Assembly (NCBI GenBank): GCA_033063855.1
Contig: CP093829.1
Span: forward strand, 14,105,537 to 14,169,536
Source: Smittia aterrima
Lineage: Eukaryota > Arthropoda > Insecta > Diptera > Chironomidae
Direction of reading: 5' to 3'
DNA: 64,000 nt
The notes beneath the pieces were generated by a model that ran no database searches, was not told the DNA's origin, and saw only the letters and a program-made list of their open reading frames with translations. How positions within the stretch are numbered: the stretch's first letter is position 1; the number at the start of each line of letters is the position of its first letter. Below are positions 48,201 through 61,869 of the stretch, in pieces. A program made the position numbers and the translations under genes.

Positions 48201-51200
48201 TGATTCCTTGTCGACCTCTAATTTCTCACATTGTGGACCCGAGTAACCTGAAGAGCATTTTCTTGTTCCGCATGACGAAGGCACAGATCGTTCAACACCA
48301 CCTGCAGTAACTTCATATCCAGCCCAATTCAAGATTAAGCCCTTGTATAGAACAGGTTCACTTCTGCAGTCACGAACTTGCTTCTGAATCTCAGATGTTG
48401 TGTCTAAAGCTCGTCCCCAAATTTGTGCTTTTGTGATGCGACCCTGGAAGCCTGCTTCTGTGTAAGTCAACGAAAGTCCTTGCTCGTCTTCTTCTGGTTG
48501 AGGTACACCAAGAACAGCCCAAGCACTAAAATAAGTAATAAACTTTTAATAATGAACAATGGATTAAACAGTAGAACTTACTATTGAGATAAGGTTTTTC
48601 CCATTCCGTATTCAGCTTTGCTGGCGATTAAACCTTCTGTGATCAACATAAGCTGACCTGTTTGGCCATTCCAGATGACAGCTAGATGATGCCATTGTCC
48701 GTCGTTTATCAAAGTGTATTCTTTGAAAGATAGGAAAGCGTCTTGAATGTCAGGGAAGAGCGACACTTGAATTCCGCTTGAGTGAGCTTGCAACATCATT
48801 CGACGTTTGTTTGGCACATGAGCTGAGCCGACTTCATAAAGCGTGAAGTAAATTCCAGTATCGTCTTTTTGTGCGAATTGAACCCACAATGCTATCGTCA
48901 AACTGTCACTTTCACCAGTATGGAATGGAACGACTTGAGCTGCTGTTGAGCGAGTTGCATCGCTAAAGTACAAGTCGTAATCCACTTGAATAGCTAAAAG
49001 GAAAAATTTACATTAACTTTAAAGCTTCGGAAAAAAACTAAATTACTCACTTTTTCTACAATCATCTCCGGTTAGGTTAAACGGACATTGACAATAGAAT
49101 CGTTCCGTTAAATCAATGCAAGTCGCTCCAGGTGGGCAAGAGTTGTCCTTGCAATCGACAATATCTTCTTCGCAATTCTTTCCAGTGAATCCTGGTGGGC
49201 AAGTGCAAGTGTAGCCTGATCCGTTATCGATACATGAAGCTCCGTTTTGACAAACGTTATTCTCGCAAGCATCAAACTCGTATTGACAACCGACTCCAGT
49301 GTAGTCTTCAGAGCACGAACAATTCAATCCTGAGCCAAAATCTCTGCATTTTCCATTATGCATGCAAGGATTTCCAATGCATCTTTCTGGAGCTGTTTCA
49401 CATTGTTTCCCATCAGTTCCACTTGGGCAGACACAGAAGAAATCTTGGAAAAGATCAATACAAGCGGCATCATTTTGACATGGCTGTTGAATAGAGCACA
49501 TTTCGACTTCTTGTTCGCATCGTTTTCCAGCCCAACCGTCTGGACACGAACATTCGTAAGATCCAACGCGGTCAGCACAAATACCACCATTTAAGCAAGG
49601 TGATGTTTCGCAATCGTCCATGTCAACTTCACAATTCTCGCCAGTGTATCCCTCTCTGCAAACGCAAGAGAACTTGTTGTCCAAATCTAAGCATCTTTCA
49701 GTGCCGGTTGGATTGCAAGGATCACTCAAGCATTCATCAATCTCAGCTTCACACTGAAGTCCAACAAAACCAGGACGACACTTGCATGTGAATCCTTCAA
49801 GTTGATCAATACAGGACGCTCCGTTCTGACAAGGATTGCTAGCACAGTCATCAATAGTGTGTTGACAATTCTTTCCTGTGTAACCAGCATCGCAGTTGCA
49901 TTGATAACCGTCAACCATATCAATACAAACGCCATCGTTTTCACAGGGTTCAATTGAGCAATCATTAATGTTTACGTCGCAAGAAGATCCAGTCCAACCG
50001 GGATGACAAACGCATTCATGTTGATACAAACGGTCCACGCAAGTTCCATGTTGGCAAGGTTCCGACATACACAAGTCAATCTTTTCTTGGCACCTCTTTC
50101 CAGTGAAACCAGGTGGACAAGAGCAAACAAAGTCGTTTACAAGATCAGTGCAGTTAGCATCTAATAAGCATGGATTTTCGGCACAATCGTTGGTATTTAT
50201 CTCGCAAGTTTGTCCTTCCCAACCTGGTACACAATCGCATTTGAATCTTCCTTGCTGGAGAGCTGTACATGAAGCACCGTTACCACAAGGATTTCCGCTT
50301 GCTGTGCATGGATCAATAGTAACATCACAATTTTCTCCAGTATAACCACTGCGGCAGAGACATGTGTAGTTATTAACTCCTGGTTCATCCTTACACATTG
50401 CTCTAGCGGGACAAGTATCGTTGCGACAATCAGATTTCTCTTCTTGACAATTGATTCCTGAATATCCTGGCGCACATTCGCATTTGTATCCTTGAGGCAA
50501 ATCTTTGCAAACACCGCCGTTGTAACATGGCTGAGATGAACATTCATCAATATCAGTTTCGCATCTACGTCCTGTGAAACCAGCTGGACAGAAGCATTGA
50601 ATTCCATGGCCCATTGGTACGCAGAGTCCACCGTGTTGACATGCGTTGTCACCACAAGTTACAGCTTTGCATTCTTCACGACCTGTTGCTCCTACGTTCT
50701 CCGTTTTCATGTTGGTTGGACATTCATTGCAAGTCATCATGCCTGGTAGATTTTGATAGAAGTTTTGTGGGCATGGAGAGCATGGAGCTAAGCCAGTGAA
50801 AGAGTAAGTTCCTGGAGCGCATTTTGATCTACATTTATGCTTTCCTTGAGCTGAGGGTTGGAAGGTGTAAGTGTTTGATGGACATGCTTGGCAGTCTTTG
50901 AATCCTCCAGTTGGTGGTTCGGCAGTAAATGAATTGCGTGGACATTCTAAGCATGGCACTAAACCTGTTGGTGAATAGGTTCCGAAACCGCAGACAGGAA
51001 TACATGCTTGAATTGCTTTCGATCCCTCCTCCTTTGTATAAGTTCCTCCTGGACATTTAATGCAAGATCCTTGTCGATCACGGTTTTGATAAAATCCTCT
51101 TGGACAAGATGTGCATGAGCTTTGATTTTCACCAGCGAATGTTCCTGCTGGGCAATGTAAACAACGAGGAACATCGGTCGTGTCCATGTTTAATACTTCA

Positions 51201-54200
51201 CCGACGCTGCAAGTAAATCCTCTAATGATGTCACTCTTCAGAGCTCTGAGTGGTGGACATTGGTTTCCAATGCTAGAAACATTCAACAATGGTTCAATAA
51301 CGGCACTAGCTGATGGAACTTTAAGGTCGAAGATCAAGTTCAACGAAGAGCCACAGAAGTCAAAAAGCTGTTGTTGTTTAATGACGGGAATAATGACCAA
51401 GACAAAATCAATTTTTACAACATTTTCATCGAGAAGTTGTGGTACTGATTTGATGAATGAAACATTCATGTTAACATTAACAGCTGAACAACGAGACGAC
51501 AAAAGTTCGTTCAAACTTCCATAATGTTCGGCAAGCAAATCTTGGTATTGGCTCAAGCATGAAGGAGCAACAGCTCCGTTAGCGCGATAGGTCATTGATG
51601 TGGTAACATGATAGTCGGCTTGCTGAGTATTTTCTGATACGCAATCAGGAACAACTGAAGTTGGTTTCCATAAACGTTGAGCTTCACATCCGAAAGATTT
51701 AATGGCCTCTCCATCCGTGAATCGGAAGCCAGTCTTGCAAGTAGCAATACAATCCACTCCACTCTTTTTGTTCTTCAAACAGTTAATTTGACCATTTGCA
51801 GGAGGTTGAAGCTCCCAATCGACACAAGGTGTTGGTTGTACAGAAACTTGGAAGTGACACATTGCTTTGTTTCCAAATTTGTCAGTTGCCATTACGGTTA
51901 CGTTTTCAAATGTTCCAATTGCGATATTTGCTTTCTCGGGAATGAAAGTTAAGTGAACTTCGCCTGAATCATCCGAAGATTTAATTTGCTTTCTCGTTTC
52001 ATTAAAGTTCACTAAATAATTGTTTTGGCTTTCAACTAACTCAATCACATAGCTTTGTGGGCAGCTCAAGAGTGGTGGTGTTACATCAGGTACAGTAATA
52101 TTGATTTCACAAATCGCAACGTTGCCGTCATGATCGAATGCCACATATTTCACAACAGTATCTTGGAAGATGTACGATGGACTTTTGAAGCTTTGTGGTT
52201 TAGTTTCAAGTCTAGCAATCGATCCTGAATTGTCAACTGCAGTTGGTTCAGTAAAGTTTACTGCCATGACAGCTCCATTTTCATCACGTTTTACCACAAT
52301 TGGTTGTTGCGGACAGTTCTGGAAAATTGGTGGTTCGTTGTCAACGCATGGTGAGTATCCGTAATCGTAACCAAGAGTTGGTTCCTTCTCAGGTTCATCG
52401 CAGCCCATCAACTCAAACTTGAGACAAGCATTGTCCATATAAGAAACAATGCCAAGAATCACGAATCGAGCTTCAACATATTTCGGTAAAGTGATCATGG
52501 CTAACTCTCCGTAGTTTCCTGGATCGCGCATTGTCAAATTGAAATTGGGGAAGTACACAACATAGTTTTCGCTCTCCGATTGTTTGTAGAAGAATCTGAT
52601 TTCCGTAGGACGTCCGACAATGTCGTTGGTAACAACTCCTTTTACAAGAATTGCTTTTACTCGATAAACTTGACCCATATCAACACTAACATAAGTGAAA
52701 GCTTCTTGCTTTCCACACCAACCAGTTACCGAGTTCAAGCGAATGTTCTTAGCTTCGTAGTTGGGTCGTTCGGATGTGGCATTAATAGCGCTATCAGGAA
52801 TCTTTCCAGAGGCTAATCCTAAAGGTCGAATAACTTTGCACTCAGGTTGACGAATGCAACTGATTGGACGTGGATTGATGAGAATATATCCTGGTCGGGT
52901 ACATCCGAAAGTGATTTCAGAGCCTTGTTCATAGCTCTTCGCGACTTGGAAACCATCGTAAGGTCTTCCAGGATCTTGGCAGACGGGTCCCTCGCATCTC
53001 AAATCACCGAAATCCCAAACACCATCAGCTTGACAACGAACAACATTGTCATTTCGTGAAGTTTGACCAGCAAGTTTAAAAGTGTTTTGGCATCCGAAAA
53101 AGAACGAGCTTTGGTATTTCGTATCAGCATATTGGCCATACTCTGCTCCTGGTGTTGGCAGTGGAAGACCGCAATCCATTCTTGGACAAGATGGTGATTG
53201 ACCGGAAAGCCAATAATCAGGAATTCCTACCTTGGGGTCGTAAACGCACTGTCTGAATGATGACGACGCCGTACTTCTAAGCTTTCTTCCTGGAGTATTG
53301 CAAGTAATCGTAACATTCTCTTTGAAAGGAACCAAAATACTTTCTTGGTCGGTTCTTAAAACTGAAAGTCCTTCATTCTTATCGTCGGGAAGTGACACAC
53401 ATTTTGCATCTATAATCAAAGATTATATTAGAAATTGACAAGGCTTTCAATTAAAAAAATACTTACACATGCATTCAGGAACTGTTGAGTTCCATTTTCC
53501 ATTTGACATACAGAGTAATGAAGCACTTCCGGACATGACGTATCCAAAGTTACATTGGAAACGAATCAAATCTCCAAAGTTATGTTGAAGTTTGTTCGTG
53601 AGAAGTTGACCATTTTCAGGGGCTTCGAGATCAGAACAGCGAACTGGTACACAGGTTTTATTGACTTGGTAAGTGTCACCGTCTTTGTCGCCAGTCTCTG
53701 ACTTTTCAATCGGGAATCCAGCAGTTCCATTTTGGGTGTAAAGTTGATAACCAGCGTTGCAAGAGCAAGCATAGCCTCCAGGTGAGTTCACGCATTTTTG
53801 ATCGCATCCGCCATTCTCCTTAGCGCATTCATTTGTATCAACGCAGTCCAAGCGTGTGCAACCCATGACCTCTAATTTCATGCATGGAGCAACAGTAAAG
53901 TCTTGGATGCGGAATCGAACATAACGTGCTTCGATCGGCAATGGAAGATTTAGGATTGAAAGCGTTGGCTCAAGAATTCTGAATTCAACGGCAGTTCCAT
54001 CAGGGTTGGCGTAATCTTTGAAGACATCAGTTAAATCATCAGTATATTGCAGCCGAATCGCTGATGTGAAGGCGACGCTACCATCGAGGCGTTGTACGTG
54101 CATTGTTCTGAACCCACGAATCAAGGTCGGTGCTTTGAAATCGACTAAAACCCAATTTTGACCAGGTTCCATTGAATTTCCACACCACCCGAGAGCATTA

Positions 54201-57200
54201 AGGCGCAGCATCTAAAAAGAAATTAGTTAATTTTGCAAAAAAGCCAAAGAAAATATTTATTTACGTTTTTGCTGTAGTTTTCTTCATTTGATGAAACGAC
54301 AATGCTGTCATCGGGAACACCACCAGTCGACAGGCCCAAATCGATTACGGGCCTACATTCGGTTGTAGGTGCAAAACCTTTTTTGCATTGACAGAAGAAT
54401 GATCCAGGCGTGTTCATGCATTCGGTCGAAGCCAAATCACATTGCGATGTGCTACACTCATTAATGTCATCGCATGTGGGTGGATTACGGAAAGACTGAT
54501 CAGTGTCACATTTAATAATGTTTGTTCCGTTAAGTTTAAATCCTTTGTAGCATTGAACTCTCGCTTCATCTCCGAAAAAGTATTGACGTGTTGTGTCAAC
54601 AATCAATCCATTCTTGACTGTAGGGAATGTATGACATTGCTTACGAGTGCAAGTTGGAACATCGCTGCTCCATGTACCGTTAGACATGCAAATCAAAACT
54701 GGAAGACCATTGCGTTCATAACCGGGATCGCATTCGAAGCGAATGATTGTTCCGTAGCTTCGACCACCACCGTTGAGTAAAGTAACGTTAGCATGAGGAA
54801 CTTCAGGTAATGGTGGGCATTGAGAAGCTAAACACGAGGGTGTTCGCTCCCATCGTCCATCAGCTAAACAGGAAATCTTTTCAATAGCGTTTTGCGTTGG
54901 GAATGCAAATCCAGCATAACATTGATACATTGCTACTCCACGATAAGTAACGTTAGTCGATCCGATACTGAACCCGTTGTCGATTTGAGAAACTGGTCCG
55001 CAATAAACTTCTTGACACTTTGGAATATAATCCAAGCTCCAGACTCCACCTTTTTGACAAACAGAAGAAATCTTGTTCTTTCCTGTGGCAAATTCTTGTC
55101 CGAGTGGGCACGTGAACTGAACATTTGTACCGAAAGCTGTGTCTCTGTTTGAAGCTAAAGCTCCAGCTCCTGGTTTAAGGTCGGGGCAATCAGCTGAGAA
55201 CGTTGCTGAAAAACCTTTAGAGCTGTGTAAGGCATCAGAATTAAATTTAACAAGAATTTCTCCAGACGAAGCCGTAAGAGTCAATTTTGGAATTTGAGAA
55301 CCGGTAAATCCTTTTCCGGAATGAAGACGCAAGCCGTTTGTTGTTGATCCGTCGTAGATTTGCACGAAATCACTAGAATGAACTTTGAAGTCATCGAATC
55401 TCAATGACAACGGGCCACCTGCGGGGTTTTGAATTTTAAACAGACATTCCTGGTTATTCGGATAATCATCTAAACCAAATGCAGGGGAGCTGACGGTGCC
55501 GTTGCGAGCATTAATCGTTGCTTTGCATCCCTGGGTGTAACGAATACTGAAGCCTTTCTTTGAATCTCCGAGGCTTGACTTGAAATATATGTAGAGTTTA
55601 TTTCCGGTCGACATGACAACCTTGACATTTTCCTTTGCAGCTCCAGTCAATTTAGCAATCGGTTTACTCATCGGCGAACTTCCATCACGAATCAACAAGT
55701 AATCTCGTTCATGGTTGACATCAATATCTTGTATTTCAAGTGAAATAATTTTACCAGCTTGTGCTTCAATAATGTAAAGGCATTCAAGTCCACCAGGATA
55801 ATTTTTTGGATAACCAGGGCTGGTCAAGATTTGACCTTGAGCTGTTGCCCTTAAAGTTCCACCACAGTTTTGTGGCTCAGTTTTCCAAGTAGCACGGAAG
55901 CCCTTTCTCTCAACACTCCCATCGGATGTAAACTTCACGATCATGAAATTTGAAGCCGTCACGTATGGCTTATTTGTTAGATCAAGTTGCTTGCCAGAAA
56001 CGGTTGCCAATGAAACTGATTTCTCTTCAGTTCGTCCGCCAACCAGGATTTGAACGGTATCAAAAGTCTTTTCTGTGTCGAATTCTTGAAATTGCAAAAT
56101 AATATTGCTACCTTGTGGGCCTTCCAACGTCCACTTGCATTTCGACAGAGCTCCGTATTTTTGTGGAAAGTTCGGAGATTCGATAACATCACCGCCGGAC
56201 TGCATATGGAAGTGACACGACTGGGGACAATCCAACTCATCGCTACCATCACCGCAATCATCAGAACCATCACATTTGAATGCTTGGTTGACACACTTTC
56301 CGTTTGAGCAATGAATTGAGTTTGATGGGCAGGCAGGTGCTTTGCACATAAATGGCAATAAACTTTCGCAAGTTCCTAATTCCCAGGATTGAATGGCACT
56401 ATTACTGGATACTGCAACGCACTCTCCAGCAGTTGGATCGGGCTGATTAATGGCCCAGAATCCTGAATATTGTGATACAAGGGCTCCTGACGCGGACTCT
56501 AGTGTGTTCGTTCTCAAATCGTCAAGCGATGCAAGACCCAACCAGTACTTGTCGGCAGATCGACGACTTGCTTCAGAGTTTGCTGCGATGGCCAACGTTG
56601 CATTGTTTTCTGCATACGAGTCAACTGCGACCAGTTCGGCTCCATATCTGAATTTATTGTGAGAGAAAAGAAATTTTGGTCACTCATGTGCTTTGAATAT
56701 TAAATAAGCGATGGAATAACTTAAGCGGACGCTGATCTAAATCGTTGAGGTCGATGACACCTTCAACGTACGATAAATATGTATGGCATAAAAACCAGAG
56801 CATCAGACTTTTCTTCAAGCTTATTCAAATCTAGTAGAGATAATCGTTTCGTCCATGACATTGCAACTGGATTTTCTCGCTCATAAAAAGATGAGGTAAT
56901 ATACATAATGATTTAGCAGAGAAAAAACTGAGAAGATTGCATATTTCTTGTCTGCATGCACTTGATGCTTGAGACGTGCGTATTGTTTAGAAGCAGTTAT
57001 TGCAAATATGCAGTTGATCTCAGAAACTGTATTAAGATTTTCAAAGAAACGTTGCTGTGATCATCAAGTTCTTACTTCATCGTTCAGTTTTAAGAAGAAA
57101 AAAAATTTCTTCATGAGAGTGATAGAGAGAGCGGCTCATCGACTCATTTATAGTTCCAGAAGAATCTTGTCGTACGAGTTGAGTAACAGTAAAAAATTAT

Positions 57201-60200
57201 CAACATATCGAGTTTCTTTTCCTCTTCGTTGCTTCCTCGATGGATGATGAGACAAAAGACCTTCGAAATGAAAATGTATGCCAAATCTCGCGATTCACAT
57301 TTCAATTAATAAATATTACTCGATTCTTTTACGGGCTCAGCGTTTATTTGGACTTGAAAGAGATACTTATTGAGTTGAAGTTGATTATTAACAATCGCGA
57401 AATTGAGTAAAGAAGAACTCGAAAATAAAAGAATTTTGTGGAAAACGCTAACGGAAATCGAATTGTTCAGACTTATTGATGAAAATTTAGTCACGGATGT
57501 TTCGACACAAAGCTTACTCATCCTAATTTAAATTTTTTATTCTTCTTCGTTTTGTTTTATTTTAGGGAAAGGCACGAAGTTGTTAAAATTTCAATCACGC
57601 AAATCACTTTTCTTCAGATCGAGCTCTTGCTATGGATTTTGCAACATCTTCTCTGATGAAGCAAAAAAAAATTTTACATGCTCTATCTCATTATTAAGCC
57701 ATAATCCGGAGAAAAGAAGCGGATGGCATCATCTAAACGAGTGAGGTGCGATCACCATCATCGATGAGAAGAGAACACATCATGCGATGATTTCATTACA
57801 TCATAACTCGTTTTAACTCACCTTCGACAAAGTTCAGCTGCTTTCTCCCAAGAGAGTTTAATGTTAAAGTACTTGTAGCAGTTTAATCCTTGATACTCCC
57901 AGCCTGAAAGACACGAACATTCATTCATAACAAATCAATTTTTGTTCACACGAGTTGCGTAATTTTTCTCTCGAACGAGAGTCATTCGGGCGTCATAAAA
58001 ATAAACTTTTCTGTCTGACGAATGGCATAAGTAAATTCATAGTCGCAGTTTGATTATATCATGAGACTTCATCTCACTGCTTTTGAAGGAGAAAAAACGT
58101 TCAAATTGACTTTCCATTTTTCCAGCAACATCGTCGAGCCATGAATTATTGATTTCATTGACTTGCTGCATTGGAAAGCAATCGAGTTGGCAAAGAGCTA
58201 ACCGCAAAGAAATTTCTTTGCCGAAAAAAAAAAACAATAACACAAAAGCACTTGTTGTTTGAAACGACGCAAGTTCAGGTGGTCAATAAAGTTTTCGTTT
58301 TCTTCTACCCGCCACATCAGGTTAGAAATCAGTCAAACAAAGGTAGATTAAAGCCATCAACAGATCTTAATATGAAAATAGAAATTAAATGAACTGATGA
58401 TGAGTGAGCAAACGAATGTGAAAATCGCATCGCCATCTCATCGTCGATGGATACTTTTCTTCTTCTTTTCAAGTTTAACGACTTTCGACTCAGCATGAGC
58501 ATCGAGCACAATGAGTACTCGAAAACAATATCGCGCAAACAAAAGAAAATTTTTATTTCTGTTAACTTCGCGTTTCATCTCTGCGAAATTGGTACAGTGG
58601 GTCACAAAAGAGACATCCAACGACATTCACTAGCGACTGGCGAACGAAAATGGCGAAGAAGAAGCAACCAGTAACTTGTTGCCTGTGATTCCCGTCTTCT
58701 CGCAGACCGAATATTTTGTTTCATTCCTTCTTTTGTGTGTTGGTTTATCGTGAAGGCAATGCGCCTAATGTTAATAAATAAATTCTCTCTTTTTGGCATT
58801 CAATGCCGATGCGCGACTACAAAACATCGATTTAATATCAAAGTTCTCCGTTGACTTCATCGTCGAGCCATGCATGATTCACTCGTCGTTGATCTTTCTG
58901 CATCAGCTCTATGTATTCAATTTTAACCTCAATTTGGCTTTAAGGTTTATTAATGAACAGACAAATTTTGTAACTTACTTCGCTCATTTCATTTTTCGGC
59001 GGAATTTAAATGGAAATCTTGAAGTTTGCAGCCACGAAGAAATATTTCCAAGACCGACACTTAAGCAACTAAGTAAATCTGCTTTTGTTTCCTACAATTC
59101 TATTGTCTGTTGGCATCGATTTTGAAAGTGTCATAATTGCGTTGGCATGATGTTGAGAAAGGTTAAGAAAACTATGCTTGAAAGTGATTTCGGTTACATG
59201 TCGACGATAGATTCTCGTTTATCAAGTCGACAAATTTTCGCCAAATTTTAATTTAAATCTCTTTGAAACTTGCAATTCATACAAATTTAATGTTTTAGAC
59301 ATGGCAAGTCAACAGTCAACAATCTACAGATGGCAATCGGTGAATAATGTTTAAGTTAATTGGCAAGTTGAAAGCTGAACCATATTCGTCTCGGCGGAAA
59401 TTGAAATCGTATAGCTTTGTCGTTTTATTTGCATTTAAAACAAGATCCATTAAGCTTAATCTAAAGTTTCAGTAAATTTTCCGAAGTGGTTTAGAGTCGT
59501 TGATCTTTCATCGGGATAAATTTTGCATTCTCAACTTCGACGTCTAATAACTTGTGTTGTAGATGGGATATTTTGGGGATTTAATGTTTAAAAAAGTGCT
59601 TGAAGACTTGTGAGTAAGAATCAGCTGTTTAAAAAAATTAATCTCTTTCACGACCGCCGCAAATTAACCAAACGTAACACATCGATTCTTCGCACTAAAT
59701 TTTTTTTTTTCACACTAAACAAATCTTTCATCGACTATGGGAAAACTGGGCAAATCTAAGAAGCTCAGTTTAAAATTTATTTTGTCGGTTTATTTTTACT
59801 GCGATGAAAAATTATCAACTCAGAATTAAATTAAGAAAAATTAAAGTGAATTCGCGATATTAGTGTTTAGTGAAACTTAAAATCGGTAGTTAGTGATGGC
59901 AAAAGCAAAAACAAAGCAAAGTGAAAGCTCGAAAGTGAATAGCCAAGTTGCTAAATTTTGCCAAGTTTTTTCCGTAAACGGCTTTTTCGTGTTTCAAAAG
60001 TAGTGTGATGAAAGATTTTTTTAGTGTGTTGAAAGATAAACCATTATAAATGCTAATTAACTTTATAAAGTTGCAAAATAAAAGTCATGAGAACGTTCTC
60101 TGATAAATGAGGAATCAAAATGTATTAAAGTTGTTACTTCATTGTTCTCTCACAACGAAAAAACCGCGACGGAAAAAGACCAATTTATTTTTTTTTTGAT

Positions 60201-61869
60201 GGCGGAAACAAAGGTCTAATTTTGAAAATCCATTCTGACTTCCATGAAAGCAATTATGAAATTCTGATTATCAATTTGGTTAGAAGAACTATCAGTTTAG
60301 CAAGGAAAAATACAAGATTGAAAGTTTTTTCTAACTAATACATTATATTTTCAGAAAATAGTTGAACCCTTCCAAATAGTGCGATGATAGATTTATCCCG
60401 ATGAAAGATCAACGACTCTATTGTTCATAGTTAGCCCGATAAAGCGGGAAGAAGGAAAGAAATAATTCAAATCCGTCATAAACAAGAAAAGCCACTGGGT
60501 ATTCGTCAATTTATTTTTTCGATTCGATGCATGTGAGTGTAAGTGTGTAAGCGTGAGTTGAATCATCAACCAAACGAGTTTCGATAGCGAGCTTGCCGCC
60601 AAATATTGGTTAACTGTTTCGAGCTTTTAACGGTAAAAAACGGTTTAGTCGATGTTGAGCGAAATTCTTTTACAAATTCCCCGGTCGACGACGGATGGAA
60701 AAGCAAACACAAAGACCGTTTTTACTTTCATGGAAAACTTGTAAAAGCAAATGAAAAGAAAAAATGCTGACTTTTCACAATCAGTTGGGAATGTAGTTAG
60801 GCATCAAGTTTGTTTCACTGACTTAAATGGCTTTGAACGCTCATCTCATCGCTTGTCTACTCCATGTGTGAGAAGTGAAAGAGATGCGATTGACAATATT
60901 AAAGTTGAGCTTACTCCGAAGACATGGAATTTCACTGGCTAACAACATCAAAGTCACTTTCATTCATCATTGTCGCGATCTTGTAATTTATTTTCTTGAT
61001 ACACTATGTGTGGCTCATTTTTTAGTTGTTTTCGGGTAGATTAAAAATGTATCTAACTATGGCCACCCAGAGCTCTGTTTAGTTTCGTTAACTTTAATGT
61101 GAGAGGTGTTTAAAATTGGTAGTTTGAATTTCAGATACGAAATTTACATGAAAGCAACAGTGGACCGGCCATGATTGGTAACACGAACCCGTCATCCTTG
61201 CAAAAGAGCTTTTAATATCAAACTAACGCCTTTGGTCGGTAAACAAATAGAACCTTGAATGCATGTCGACAAATTATAGAGCCGCTACGGTCACGAACAC
61301 GAACTAATTTCAACGAGTTCATTTAAGATTTTTTAGAAAAATAAAATGACTTTTAGAATTTCCTGATACCGAAACGTTTTCAAATTTAGTTCTGTTTAAA
61401 ATAGAACAGAGCTGAAGGTCAGCAAGTCCGTGTGAAAATGCGATGAAAGAGCATTTTGCCATCTTAATTTACTTTTGCCATTCATAAAACAAGTCGCACA
61501 ATAAAATAAAATAAATGAACTTACCATGGGGACAAGAGAAAAGTTCCTGAAAGAAATTGAGAATTATTTCAACGAAGATTGTATATTCAGATAATGAGGT
61601 CTAGTCACATTAATGGAACGAATATTAAATTTTCCTAGTAGCGCAGACATTTGCGACAACCCGCAGCTTTCTTTTTCAGGTGTAATTAGACGTTACCATT
61701 ATGACGAAACCTCAAAAGCCAATTACGTCAAGAGAAATGAATTCCGAAATGCTAATCAGTCCATCATCGACTCTACTGATGCTAATCGAGTCAGCAAACT
61801 TACCTCCGCGTAAATTTGTGGAAATACAGCGGCCAGCCAAAGCGTGATGGCTGCCGTAAAGCACTTCAT
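45202..61869 (-). CDS. uif: Uninflatable: giant apical transmembrane protein with EGF, CUB, lectin, CCP, HYR and LamG domains
   Basis: Thirteen exons are 61804-61869, 61525-61546, 57822-57903, 54265-56647, 53467-54211, 49051-53409, 48582-48993, 47756-48525, 47402-47693, 47109-47201, 45884-46866, 45295-45819 and 45202-45233, giving 3,587 residues. In order: signal peptide (LWLAAVFPQIYA), C-type lectin domain, LDL-receptor A repeat (DGSDDCGDGSDE), three CUB domains, CCP/sushi repeats, an EGF, a discoidin (F5/8C) domain, EGF and CCP, CCP with a second discoidin domain, HYR domains, Cys-rich GCC2/GCC3 repeats, a long run of EGF repeats, a laminin-G-like domain, another HYR, more GCC2/GCC3 repeats, EGFs, one TM helix (about 45645-45710) and a tail of about 140 residues. 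This order matches Drosophila Uninflatable, an apical protein needed for tracheal inflation and growth that also modulates Notch. Exon 2 is only 22 nt. Intron 3 is 3.6 kb. Confidence 0.95.
59494..59521 (+). repeat. Left terminal inverted repeat of the mariner-like element
   Basis: This 28-bp repeat starts GAGTCGTTGATC and is preceded by TA. It is identical to the reverse complement of 60391-60418. Confidence 0.75.
60391..60418 (-). repeat. Right terminal inverted repeat of the mariner-like element
   Basis: This 28-bp repeat ends GATCAACGACTC and is followed by TA. It matches the left repeat without mismatch. Confidence 0.75.

Larger units (their letters stand above)
59492..60420. mobile_element. 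Non-autonomous Tc1/mariner-like element (MITE) in a uninflatable intron
   Basis: Positions 59492-59521 and 60391-60420 are perfect inverted copies of each other over 30 bp. The outer two bases are TA on both sides, so the natural reading is a 28-bp terminal inverted repeat beginning GAGTCGTTGATC, flanked by a TA target duplication, as in Tc1/mariner elements. The element proper is 59494-60418, 925 bp. The inside has no transposase-like reading frame, so it would depend on a transposase made elsewhere. The exact identity of the two repeats suggests recent insertion. Other superfamilies with TA duplications remain possible. Confidence 0.7.
57904..61524. other. Large third-exon-flanking intron of uninflatable
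   Basis: This 3.6 kb intron separates the 22-nt exon from the first C-type-lectin exon. It contains a transposon-like element with terminal inverted repeats (59492-60420). I see no coding exon that fits the host frame and no gene on the opposite strand; open frames are short and AT-rich. Confidence 0.5.

Noticed and set aside
53447..54265. Apparent separate genes in the uninflatable region because open frames begin with internal Met
   Set aside because: All frames join in phase by GT-AG introns and follow the single domain order of Uninflatable.
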